In this document: positions 11,136-21,640 of the stretch, one piece after another
Layout: every line of letters starts with the position of its first letter
Position numbering within the stretch: the stretch's first letter is position 1
From: Phlyctochytrium arcticum
Taxonomy: Eukaryota > Chytridiomycota > Chytridiomycetes > Chytridiales > Chytridiaceae
DNA length: 47,750 bases
Assembly (NCBI GenBank): GCA_025602905.1
Contig: JAHLKI010000062.1
Location: 1-47,750 of the forward strand
Direction: 5' to 3'
Made by a program: the position numbers and the translations under genes
Notes under the pieces: model-generated
What the model was told of the DNA's origin: nothing
The model's database searches: none
The model's input: only the letters and a program-made list of their open reading frames with translations

Positions 11136-13375
11136 TCCCCCTTCCAAAAAAAACGAGGATGTGTTCTCTTTTCCCCATCTTTATGCATTCTATATACGTA
11201 GATTCGCTAGGATTTGGGGAGGTTTATTCCTTGACTGTATATACTCAAATTGACATCAGTTTTTCATTTTTCGTAGGTAGAGAGCCATTTCTGATTTATT
11301 TTTTTCATCTCCCTATATATCAAAAGAGTCTACTTTCATCGCAAAACAACGCTCGGTCGGTCCCCGTGACCTGTCCGTTTTTCATAGTCTTTTCCGTTTC
11401 TGCCTGGTCTCTTTCAGACGCAGTCCGTCCTTTCCCTACCTGTCAATTTTAATGCTGATTTTTTTTGGCCGGTAGTCTTGCTTCCTGTCTTTCGAACGAG
11501 CCTGTTGCCAGATTTTTTTCGAGCCTTCTGGCCTATTCTGTCCACAAATTACTACGATTTCGTGTCCGCCGGTTTTCAACAAGTCCGCTAGGGTTCTGTC
11601 ATGACCCTTCACAGTCTGCTATCCTTCTTTTCTGACCTCGCTTTTTCTCCCACCCTCCTGTTCACCTCTGTTCCTGGTGTCTCCCCGTCCTGTCCTGTTC
11701 TTTCCGACTTAATGTCAAAGATGATCCCTCCTTTCCTGCCTGTTCTATGCCCTAACATGGTATTTCCTCGGATTGTCATTCTTTCGGCCTTTTCTTGGCC
11801 TTTGAAGATTACCTTACACTTTCTGATATCCTGTCATGACTGTTTCTTTACTTTCCGCAGTCCGTTGATGTACCTTTTCCCCCTACTTCTCTTTGACGAT
11901 TTCCTGTCTACGCGCCCGCTGGGTTATAATCCCTTTCGCGACACCGCCAAGCTCTTTCTGTTCTGGGCTCTCCTAGCTACAGTTTCTTTTTTTGTACTTT
12001 TTGTCTGGAGATCCAACTTTCTGCAGCCAACCTTTCTTTACCATAGTTGCAGTCCCCATTCATCTGCTCGATCTGTCTGGCGGATTAAACAATTTCCGGA
12101 CTTGTCCCTTCTAGGGCTGTTGCTTATTCTTATCTTCCCACTCTTTCCGTCCTGACCTTTGTGCTTATCCGTACCTGCGATTAGTAGTTCGTTTCGTATG
12201 TATCTATATTGTCTTTCTTCCTTCTGCTCCTTTATTTCCTATTTGGACTGTCCTGTGACTCTAGCTAATCGGTCGGATGTCCTTGACTTGCACTATCTCG
12301 CAGATTATAGCAACTTCTTTTCGCCTTGGTGCCCCGGCAGTCCTGTATCAATTTGAGATGGTCCAACATTACGGTTTACTGTCTGTTCTTTTTTTCTCTT
12401 TGAAATGGAAAATCTGACATTCATCTCTTTTGCTGCACACCGATTACTTTGTCCCCCCCCCCCCATTCTTTGCCTTTCCTGTCCATTTTGCTTCTGCCAC
12501 ATAATTCCTCTCTTCGCTTATTTATTGCTTCTTTTCCTGTTCGGGGCTTTCCTGTCTTTCTGCATGGTCTGTCCTTGGACTGTACGTACTCCTGAAACCA
12601 TCCTTGCTTTCTACTTTTGACCATTCTATACTCCTGATCCTCTGCCTGACACATTGAACATTTATGCTACACTTCTACTTTAAGGGCTGACGCGTATTAT
12701 TTTGTTCCCACTCTTGCTATGTTGTCCTTTCTTCTATCTTCAACTTAGGCAGGCAGATCTGTCCGTTATTGACCCATTAATTACTTGCTTCCTTTTTATC
12801 TTTTCATCCCTATTCGGCATATACGCATTGGGCGACTCTTTTACATTACAACTTTTTACGTGACTTTCACTATTTCTTTTCACTGGCGGTGGTGAAGGCG
12901 GATGCTACAGTTTTCTGTCAACTCCGGTAACATTGGCTCCCGTTCTCTTCCCACTTTTCGCGTTTCGGAATACTATTGCTTTTGTATTCCCCGAATGCAA
13001 ACATAACATTCACCTCTGTTTTCTTTCCACTTCTCAAACTTATGACTACCCTATTTCTATTCTGTTCCTCTCTTCTTACATCATTTCAGGAGCTGATACT
13101 TTGCTTTCATCCTAGACCAATTGACATTCTGAACATCCAATTCTCTTCCCTAGCTCTATTACGGCTCTGTTCGCTTGCTCTTGGGAATGCGATTCATTTC
13201 TTTTGCTTAGACCTGTTTCCGGTCTGTTAGCTTGCTCTGTTGGCTTGCTCTTGAGAAAAGAAGGCGCGAAAGCGCCGCTATCCACTTGTATATATAAAGT
13301 TTATTTCTTTTCACTGGCGCGATTCCCCAACTTCCCTAATATCGTCTCTGCCCCCAACTTTTGGTGCTGTTGGAT
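11136..13375 (+). repeat. Long pyrimidine-skewed tract of unknown origin
   Basis: For more than 2 kb the plus strand is overwhelmingly C and T, with recurring CCTGTC, CTGTCC and TTTCC words. Long open frames (for example 11601-12155) are rich in Phe/Leu/Ser/Pro, as any C/T-rich strand would be, and show no family. A block at 12291-12336 is similar to 10144-10190 on the other side of the piggyBac-like element, so the tract probably began near 9990 and was interrupted. A degenerate satellite or a long transcribed non-coding element are both possible. Confidence 0.5.
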
Positions 13376-13997
13376 TTGACCTCGCTGGTTTCCTTCTCTT
13401 TGTACAGTTTCCACATTTACGTTTTACTACAGCCTCTGTTTTGCGCCGTCAAGTATATGACTTTTTAAAAATCTTCGCTTCAAGAATGTAAGAACTGCAC
13501 CAAAGGACAATCTAATGCAGATTTACTCATCAATATCGTTTGTGTATATATACCCTAAACTTTTATTTGATCTCGCTGTTTTCCACACTTACGTTTTACT
13601 GACTGTTTGCGCCGTCAAGTATATATGACTTTTTAAAATCTTCGCTTCAAGGTTGGGTAGAACTGCATCAAGGACAATCTAATGCAGATTTACTCAGACC
13701 GATATCGTTTATCTATATACCCCAAACTTTTATTTGACCTCGCTGTTTTCCACATTTACGTTTACTGACTGTTTGCGCCGTCGAGTAATATGACTTTTTA
13801 AAATCTTGCGCCGCTTCAAGAATGGTTAAGAACTGCATCAAGGACAATCAAATGCAGACTTACTCAGGTGTCGTTTGGTCTATATACCCCAAACTTTTGT
13901 TTGACCTTCGCTGTTTTCCACAGTTTCCAACATTTACGTTTACTACAGCCTCTGTTTGCGCCGTCTACTTGTATATATACAAGTATATGACTTTTAC
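13376..13997 (+). repeat. ~167-bp tandem repeat array, four copies
   Basis: Copies begin at TTGAC/TTGATCTCGCTG-type starts at about 13376, 13567, 13734 and 13901 (spacings 191, 167, 167; the first has a 20-bp insert, the last is truncated). Each full copy holds, in order, TTTCCACA.TTACGTTTACT, TTGCGCCGTC, TATGACTTTTTAAAAATCTT, CGCTTCAAG, an AACTGCAT...ATGCAG stem-loop and a TATATACCC element. The CTGCAT/ATGCAG arms survive in the copies (13661/13680 and 13833/13852). The last copy carries a perfect palindrome, ACTTGTATATATACAAGT. There is no coding frame across units. Confidence 0.75.
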
Positions 13998-14839
13998 GGG
14001 CCCATGTTAAGCTTGGTGCGGTTTGGTTAGAAGTAACATCCGGCGTAGTACTGGATGTAGTACATCACGAGAAAACAGTACCGGCCATGGGGTTACTTTG
14101 CGCCCGCGGTGGCTCTTGTTCAAGAACCGTGGGGACCGTCCTCCTCCGCAGGTGCGCGCAGTAGGACCTGAATTGTACGATGGCATCATAGTCGGTATGT
14201 ATTCACAGTGTTGTAATGATGCCAGTGGAGATCACTGTATGATAGGTAGCTTATGCTGTGCTTATCCTTTTTGGTTCGTCGGATCTGATTGTCTATTCAG
14301 TTCTCCGGTAAAGTTCTCAACCTGTATCCTCCCTACCGGAGTTTTACTAGTACGTGTGTTTACGTAATGCATTAAGATCTCGAATGGTCATCCCATTGAC
14401 CGGATTCATAACACACAGAAAGAAGTAAAAGCAAGCAAATGATGCAGACACTCCTCATATTTACAATCTGTTAGTAACAAGCCCAACCCGTGATGTAAAT
14501 TGGCCAACCAGTAGTCCGAACTTCCCAGAATCATGTCAACTACATCCATCTCCACTTCAGCATGGGTCCATCCTTCGTATTGCAGCGCAATGAATCGACG
14601 GTCGGTGAATTTGATTGACGAGGCGACCCGTTGGGGGGAAGTCAAGCAGTGAAAGGTTGTATGATGAGCGGTGGGCAGGCTGGAAAAAAGTACGCTGTGG
14701 GTCCGTGACATTCTGGAAATGATCTGCACGACAACAAACTCAAGTCTCAGGGCCCAACAATCTGCCAACTCTTTTTTCTAAAAGGTGATATGTCAGTCCG
14801 TCCAAATTTGGGAGTAGGACGAGTCTGTAAATTTAAAAT
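13998..14839. other. Intergenic stretch between tandem array and F-box fragment
   Basis: Open frames at 14023-14367 (plus) and 14406-14768 (minus) are protein-like in length but match nothing I recognise. The minus frame lies beside F-box/LRR remnants and may be a decayed piece of one, without direct evidence. Confidence 0.3.
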
Positions 14840-15079
14840 TTCGAGTGTCGGGTGAACAAAATGCGAGGTTTAGGAGACGACTCCGTCCGTGCTCTGGTAG
14901 ACTCTTGCCGGAACTTGCGATACATGTCCATTAGTCGAACAAGTATCACTCACGAAGGGGCATCGTACGTCGAGCTACATGCTCGACATGTGGAGGAGCT
15001 ATTACTTCGCGACAACAACCACGACCACAGGTCCGTTTACTTTTCAAAAAGATTTGGAACGTGTTCCTATGAGAGATGA
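14840..15079 (+). pseudogene. LRR fragment of an F-box/LRR gene (left copy)
   Basis: The frame encodes KMRGLGDDSVRALVDSCRNL, then RYMSISRTSIT and HVEELLLRDN, a run of AMN1/SKP2-type leucine-rich repeats. It is closely similar to the intact gene at 16839 (DTAIRAVINSCPKLQEFSIS / RLDQLYLEYN) and nearly identical to the leftward fragment at 31988-32263. There is no F-box and a stop lies just upstream, so it is a truncated remnant. It is the outer end of the left arm of the large inverted duplication. Confidence 0.7.
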
Positions 15080-15473
15080 TCCCGCGATAGTTCAGTAAAA
15101 CCTCAAGGAAGGGGCTTCGGTTACGCCCTTTACAGGCAACAGAGATTCCCGTATAAATGTGATAAGGTGGTGAAAAACTAAGAAAAATAATACTGTGCCA
15201 TGGTTGGATCTGAATTCGTTTCGCCGAGTGCGGGTAGCTAAACGGAGAGACCATCCGAGTAGTTCGTGACAATTAACTCAGAATTGGTCTGGGGGCAGAG
15301 ACAAAACGGTACTGACGGCACTGGGCGAAAGTACGGTAACATATTCTAAGTAGACAAACTAGTAGTATTTGTAGGTATAATAAAAATACACAATCCATAG
15401 ATAAAAAACGATGTATAGAAGAAAATAGACACATTCCTTGAAGAATGGGCATGATCAAGAAAAAGAGCGTTCA

Positions 15474-16088
15474 TCAAGCCATGATTGTAGAAATCTCAGG
15501 CGAGTACAAATGGTAAGTTGGGCAGTGCTGATAAGAGCGTAGCGGGACCGGAAGCGAAACAGACATTCTCCGTTCTGGGGGAAACTCAATATCCATATCC
15601 GAGTCGAATTCTTCCCAATGGCAGAGATCAGAGTCAGTCAATGCCGGCATCGAGAATGAGGAAAACGACTCCCAGTCTACGCCAAATTCTTCTGAGGAGG
15701 GTTTTTGCCGGGCTGAAGTGTAGAGACTGGCAAAAACGTCGAGGATGGATGCTTGGATGGAGTTTTTACGGGATTGACTGAGTGGGCGGGACATGGATGC
15801 TGCAGTTGATGGGGTTTGGTGGGTAGTGGGAATGCTGATGGATAACGGGACGGCAGGTGGACATTTTTTAAGTTTGCGGTGGGGTGGTTTAGAGTTTCGA
15901 ACCGGCTGACGCCCTCGGAATTCCATCTCTTTGTCATGGCCCTCTTCCTCGTCCAAGGATAAATACAAGTTTAGAACCTCGGTTGCGTGACTGGGGGGTG
16001 GTGCCACACTCCCATCTTGGTGGTGTTCTTTGATGGATGCCAGTGTAAGAGATATGCTTGTGCGTCGTGATGAGCAAGATTGAGACAT
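15474..16088 (-). CDS. 204-aa Ser/Pro-rich protein of unknown family, left paralogue
   Basis: Single exon. Family not recognised. The N-terminus is basic Ser/Arg (SRRTSIS); an acidic stretch (SLDEEEGHDKE), a basic Pro-rich linker and the conserved block NSIQASILDVFASLYTSARQ follow; then an acidic Asp/Glu/Phe segment (EEFDSDMDIEFPPERR) and a Tyr-rich tail. There is no signal peptide or membrane segment. It is about 87% identical to the protein at 30951-31565, with one single-residue gap and one extra terminal residue, so both look maintained. TTATATA lies 50 bp upstream (16138-16144), with an ACGCGTC box 70 bp upstream (16157). It is divergent from the F-box/LRR gene at 16839. The disordered, acidic and basic patches fit a regulatory or nuclear protein, but that is inference. 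Confidence 0.8.
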   Translation of the reverse strand: MSQSCSSRRTSISLTLASIKEHHQDGSVAPPPSHATEVLNLYLSLDEEEGHDKEMEFRGRQPVRNSKPPHRKLKKCPPAVPLSISIPTTHQTPSTAASMSRPLSQSRKNSIQASILDVFASLYTSARQKPSSEEFGVDWESFSSFSMPALTDSDLCHWEEFDSDMDIEFPPERRMSVSLPVPLRSYQHCPTYHLYSPEISTIMA

Positions 16089-16137
16089 GGTGTGTAAGTG
16101 TTTTGGTTGGTGGTGGTGGGGAGTACCAAGCGGGAGG

Positions 16138-16170
16138 TTATATACGGTTGCGAGCGACGCGTCAAAATTC
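16138..16170 (-). promoter_or_regulatory. Core promoter of the left 204-aa gene: TATA plus ACGCGT box
   Basis: Read on the minus strand, GAATTTTGACGCGTCGCTCG precedes CAACCGTATATAACC. The same 40-bp arrangement occurs before the right paralogue (30871-30905). ACGCGT is the MBF-type MluI cell-cycle box in fungi. Conservation between copies could reflect recent duplication alone. Confidence 0.55.
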
Positions 16171-16340
16171 CCACAGCGATGTCAAAAAGGTGATCCTTAC
16201 TTTACGGGTCGGTAAAGCAAATCTTGACAACCGAATCTTAAACAAGGTTTGACATCTATGACCAAAGTGCATTCTGTACCATTTCAGATAACAAAGCGGG
16301 GTAACTGAACAAGAGACTGCCAAAAACCCCCGCTCGCAAT

Positions 16341-16418
16341 CCGAAGTTTTACAGTTTTAAGGGGTTCAAGTTAACAGATCCAAAGTTTTACAGTTTCAAG
16401 GGGTTCAAGTTAACAGAC
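16341..16418 (+). repeat. 39-bp direct repeat, two copies
   Basis: CCGAAGTTTTACAGTTTTAA GGGGTTCAAGTTAACAGAT recurs immediately with three substitutions. It lies in the shared promoter region of the divergent pair. The right duplication arm keeps only one GTCTGTTAACTTGAAC end (30628-30643). Confidence 0.85.
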
Positions 16419-16838
16419 AAAACACCAAACTTTGAAAGTGTTTTTCAAAAGTGGACTTTACGCAGCTGGGAGATGATGTTCGGAATGTATACCCGATATA
16501 CACGACGGATAATTTGATCTTTGGTCGACGTGAAATTGTCTGCCGCCCCAATTTCGGGAGGTGCAGCGTTGTAACTTGTCGTAGGAACCTTTCCCCTCCT
16601 CATTCATAAATGCTATTTTTTAATTGATTATGACTACAGAAATCAGGCTACTCAACCCTGTGTTCAGCTCTTTCGTTAGACCCTCACAAAATGTGATACA
16701 CTTGTCGTAGGATGTGGGTGTCTCGATGTCTTTTTCTTTTTTTTTAGTAAGTGTCTAGACCGGGTGTCTAATGGAAGGCGCATTATTTGCGATTCAACAC
16801 TTGCACCTGAACTTCTGCCGCAGCTCGACAACCATAGG

Positions 16839-17644
16839 ATGCCCTCTCGAACGGATGTCCCCTACGACATCGTTGCGCAGATTTTCGAGGACTACAACGC
16901 CCTGAATCAGAGAGATACCAGGACACTAGCAGCCCTATGCTTGGTATCTCGAACATGGAAGCAGGTAGCCCAGCCCCATCTCTGGAAAGTGGCATGGTGT
17001 GTGAGGACGAGTTTAGCGTCCAACTCGAAACTCGGTCAATTCGTAGATGGCCTTGGACTACGCAACTATCGACCGGACTGCGACTCGAATGTTTTCCAAG
17101 TAATAGCAAACTGCTGCCCAAACTGTAAAGTGACATTCATCCTGTACAAGTATGCCCTCTTAGCTAACTCATTGACAGCACATTTCTTGAAGTAATGGAT
17201 TGCTCGACTATGAATGACCAAGATCTGGTGCAGCTGGCCGAAAATTGCACTCAGCTCGACTTCTTGATTGTATATCATACCCCACAAATCTCGGAAAGCG
17301 GCTGGCTCAAAGCAGCATCTTTTCTAAAGCACCTGCGGAAGCTGAGTGTCGGCGAGAACCTTCATTTTCAAGACACGGCCATTCGTGCCGTTATCAACTC
17401 TTGTCCAAAGTTGCAAGAATTTTCCATCTCCAAAACGGGTATTACTTGTGAAGGAATTTCGTACATCATGGGACATGCTCCAAGATTGGACCAGTTATAT
17501 CTCGAGTACAATCAGCGCATCCGGCGGCAACAGATTGAAGCCATTTTGTGGCAGAAGCCGGCACATTTGGACCTTGAAGTTTACTCGGCTGGTGAAAACC
17601 CGATATTTAGTGAAGCCACGGAACGTAACGTTGGTGATCAATAA
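16839..17644 (+). CDS. F-box/leucine-rich-repeat protein (SCF substrate adaptor)
   Basis: Exons 16839-17124 and 17193-17644, joined by a 68-bp intron (GTAAAG...TTGAAG, branch-like GCTAACTC at 17163), give 245 aa. Residues 1-50 are an F-box (DVPYDIVAQIFEDY...LAALCLVSRTWKQVAQPHLW), which would bind Skp1. The rest contains AMN1-type LRRs (NDQDLVQLAENCTQLDFL, DTAIRAVINSCPKLQEFSIS, GITCEGISYI) that would select a substrate for ubiquitination. It is shorter than most FBXL proteins. The first ATG lies directly before the F-box. It is divergent from the 204-aa gene; the inverted copy at 29488-30339 is broken. The acceptor was chosen because it restores CPNL and keeps frame; the closer CAG at 17177 would hit a stop. 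Confidence 0.75.
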
Positions 17645-20600
17645 AGATTTCCGAGCAAAATTATGTCAACAAGCGGATGAAGCGGGAGACAATTGAGCCA
17701 AGATTCACGATAATTCATTTCACTGAGTATATACAATACTATAGTCTACCTAGCCAACGGGTCTTGTAGCAAAGAGTCAGTGGGTATTGATTGCCCGGGT
17801 GGATTTTGCTCCACTGGGTATCTGCTTTAGACCCCCCTCCTTAGTTTAGTGGTTGTCGTAGGTGCAGTTCTACCATTTTGAGTTGACTTGAAGCGATCCG
17901 TGCGCTCTCGACTGAGATTTTTTGAAGTCATAAACTGCACTTGTTGTATATTGGAGATGCTACTTTTGAACTGTTGACTTTTACTTTGGGGGACTTTTCC
18001 CATGGTGCTAATCCTGCTAGTGCTAATCTTGGCAGCCAGCCAATCAGCGGCCGCCGGAAAAGAGAACCCTCTTGGTTATGACCTTTGCTTGTGCGTTCGG
18101 CGTGCAAACCCCGCTGGCGAAATAGCCTGGATACAGACGTTACTGGTAGGGTACTACGATACAATGATACAATCTGTTTCATCAGTAACTGCGAGTCTGC
18201 GATCCGAGGGCCATCCTATCGTGTTGAAGGGGCGGAATACCAGAGTCTTGTTGAGTGATGGAGTAATCGAGTGTTCAGTGTAAGCAGGAATACGGTTCTC
18301 TCCTTGACATATTGACATCATCAAGACACCGAATGTCACCTAAACAAAGGAACACCTTGGACACACCCAGAGACACACCCACGAGACACTCACAATACGT
18401 TGTTCATAACGCGGTATCAACCTCGCAACATTCAAGTTAGAGTTTTTGTATCTAGGCGCATATTGTTGTCATCGATAGAATCGTAGAAAAGGGTCCTGTG
18501 TTCTCCTTTATGGGGAGGCTCTCTTGGATTCCGTCTGTTATACTCGAGCACGAATCCGCTGCACGATAAATGTTGCTCAAATCGCATAAATTCCGTTCTG
18601 GGTGGTCTCGATCTTATCAAGACATTTGCACACAGAGTGACACCCTGGAACGGAACAAAAGATTTGTTTTCCTTGCCATGGCCCCCCCACGTCGTGATGT
18701 GTTGGCAATCATAAGAAATTTTAGGTTCTCATCTCGTATATTCCATAATTCAAAAGTTTGTTATTTCGCTGGAAGTGGAATGCGGAAAGTCCATGCTAAA
18801 AGCCCCGACCTACGTCTCTAATACCACAATCAGTTTGTTGAATAATCTATGATCATTATTTTCCCGAGAGTACTTCTAATAATGATCAGAGATTTTGGTT
18901 TATGTTCCCAGATGCGGCCAATGATATGAGGTGTAAAGGGCCGTTGACATATGCACGGGATATCCTATCTGTCGAAAAGCAGCTCGATAATGAGAGCTGA
19001 CTTGGGAAAACACGATGCTGCGATGGGTTGTAAAATGAAACGCCGAAATCACACATCTCCCGCTCTCCAGCCATTTCATAGCGTACAGTTTTATCATACA
19101 TTTACGCCCAGATGTCTTGATACTCTCTTGTACTCGCGGGCAGCATTTATACCGCATCGCAAATTCGCAATTCAGTCCGGCGGACTGGTTCATGTGATAT
19201 ATAAAGGATGAGAAATCCTGATGGGCTGCGGGGGATTCCCTTGTCTTCATGTGTATGTATCAAGGACGTGCAATTCCGAGCCCGTCCAAGAAATTAGCTG
19301 ACTCTGGGACGAAAAAAAAGGTCCGGAAAGGACTATGCCAAACTTTTGCGCGGCGGGCGGGCGGGGCGGCTCAGATGGCGCGAAAGCTCCGGCGACAGCT
19401 TGGAGAGCGGCTCAGCTGGAACACCACACATTTTCTTTTAACAACTTTTTTGGTGGTGAGCCTTTCCATTCCCATTTTGAATTTTGAGGAGATCCAACAT
19501 CACGTTCTGCTCCGGTATTCGGACCTTTGGTCGCCGCCGTGGGCGATATCCGCGGGAGCCTGGACAATCGCTATTATGTACTAGACTTGCATCTGAAGGG
19601 GGCTGAAGCAAGCTCATGGGGAAGTGGGCGTTCATCTCTCTCGGGAGTTCAACCGATAATTTACTTTATACCAAATGGCTTTTACCAATTTTACTGTGAT
19701 ATGATATGTCAAATGACTTTTTGGGCCGGGATTCGGATATCCCATCTTCGACATCGGTGAACTTGCTCCGCGACCGCCCTATGCGGCGATGACTATCTAC
19801 CAAAGGCGCAACGACATGATATACGCTGAAAAACTTTCAAATGTGTAAACCGCATCTCCACATTTCCCGCAAGTTGACGCTATTTTCCAAACATTGAAAC
19901 TCCCCAAAAGCCTTTTTTTTAACATCCGGTCTTGGAGCCACAATGGCAAGAAAACGTTCGGGTTGGAGGGTTGGAGTCCTAGCCTGATCTATATGATCTC
20001 ATTTCATTTACCAATTGCTGTGTGTCCCTTGGGTAGTGTCCATACTCTACCGTTTTCTGAACTTTTCTCTCTCTTTTGCGCGTGAAGAATATGCTTAATT
20101 TTGTTAAAGGTGCACCAGCCAATGAAGGTAAATTTTAAATGCCGGCCCTGGTTTGGCAGTCGTAGTATGTGGCAGGACGTCAAAGATATCATATCAGAGG
20201 GGAGTTTAACCAAATTCCGGGTCTTGCTCATCATTCGAAGCCTTGATTGATGCGGTCGAGCGTCAAAATGTTTCACATGTTATGGATGTGATACAATGTC
20301 AGCCTCGATGTAGCAGCTTCTTCGGTTCCCAATGGTATGCCCCCACTCATGAATATCTGGACGCGATAACGTCGGGATGAGATGCATCACGGACAAACGT
20401 GCCTGTGAACGCCGGGGCTCGACGCTGGGAGAGCCTCGGTGGGATTTGGCTCACCCGCGTTACCGTGTTGCAGGGATTTCAAACTTCTCAGCAATGGGTC
20501 GTTTGCGTGTGCAACGCCGGTGCCGCCCTCCATCCACCAACATTTACCGTTCCGCATCCGACCTATGGGACTTGTCGTCACGCTAGGTTCGGTAGGACCC

Positions 20601-21640
20601 CAAATCTATTGTGCACCCTGTTACAGGTTGTACCCCCGTACTTCAGCCTTCGATCCTCGACTCGTTTCCCAACCGGCAAATCAACAGTTTGCAGATCCAT
20701 AGCGCCAGCGCCCCCACAGCTGCCCAATCGGACTGGGATGTGTTCAAGCATTCAACGTCTCCTTTGCGCGCAAATGACCCCAACTTTTGCTGGAACGAAA
20801 TGGCTTTGGGCTCCGGCTTCTTTTTGCTTGCGATTCCTTCATTTGCACGCCCGCTGAAATGAATGAATGAAGGGGGGCGAAAGCTGCAAGGAAACGGAAA
20901 AAGTGCTGAGGAAAGTTTTGTTGATGCTTGGTGCAGTCAAAGATCCTTTTTTATTTTCTTTTGAGGTTTTTTATTCGGCATCTCCCTTTGGCATCCCAAA
21001 TGCTCTCGGTTCTATTCATCATCAGCATACTTTAAGAGCTCGCACTTGTCCCACCCTGGGCTGTCCCCTTGTTACCACCTCCATTTTTACCCCAGTCAAG
21101 GAGTGGTCATCTCGTCGACGCCAACTGGTTGCGATTTTTTCTATAATCGTTCATCAACTTTGTTCGGAGCCACGTTTTGTCTCTTGTTTATATCGCTCTG
21201 CAAGTGCCCCGAACGCCCTTCGATTGTATCGGCTCGTGTTGTTTGGAATCTTCAAGGTTTAATTCCCGCCATCATCATCTATCGCATCTGGCTTTGGTGC
21301 AAGTCGTCGGCACTTTTCGAAAGTTTTAGATCTTGCACATTGCCGATTTCAAAAGCTTGGAGGGCCCGATAGTATCACCCTTCGCGTCCGATCGAACACT
21401 TGGCAAGTCAGCGACCTTGAGAAACCCGGTGGCAAGATCCTCTTGTTTTACTGTGGAGTCAAGTCGAAGCTTACCTTCCGGGGGCACAAAGGCTTACCGG
21501 TAACGCCGTCGCATTTCACTCCCACGCTTGCGCACAACCACTCGAATTGAAGAGCATCATACGCTATCTGCTCGCCCTCCAAGTGCAACACTCCCGCACC
21601 CGTCCCTCGCAACTCCCACCGGCGCTGACCATCTTCGCCA
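17645..21640. other. Gene-poor stretch before the C2H2 factor
   Basis: About 4 kb without a gene I can support. Open frames (for example 19249-19584 and 20399-20857) have no recognisable motifs or clear splice partners. No transposon ends, tRNA boxes or paralogous segments were seen. The right ~500 bp are C/T-rich with TTTCT runs, a plausible promoter and leader for the gene at 21641. Confidence 0.4.

Noticed and set aside
11601..12155. 184-aa hydrophobic open frame, possible membrane protein
   Set aside because: It lies in C/T-skewed DNA where any plus-strand frame yields Phe/Leu/Ser/Pro. No ATG context, introns or family signal.
13376..13997. CRISPR-like array
   Set aside because: Units are contiguous ~167-bp repeats without unique spacers, in a eukaryotic context.
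17645..21640. Search for tRNA genes in gene-poor regions
   Set aside because: No paired A and B boxes with a credible cloverleaf were found by eye; a tRNAscan run would settle it.
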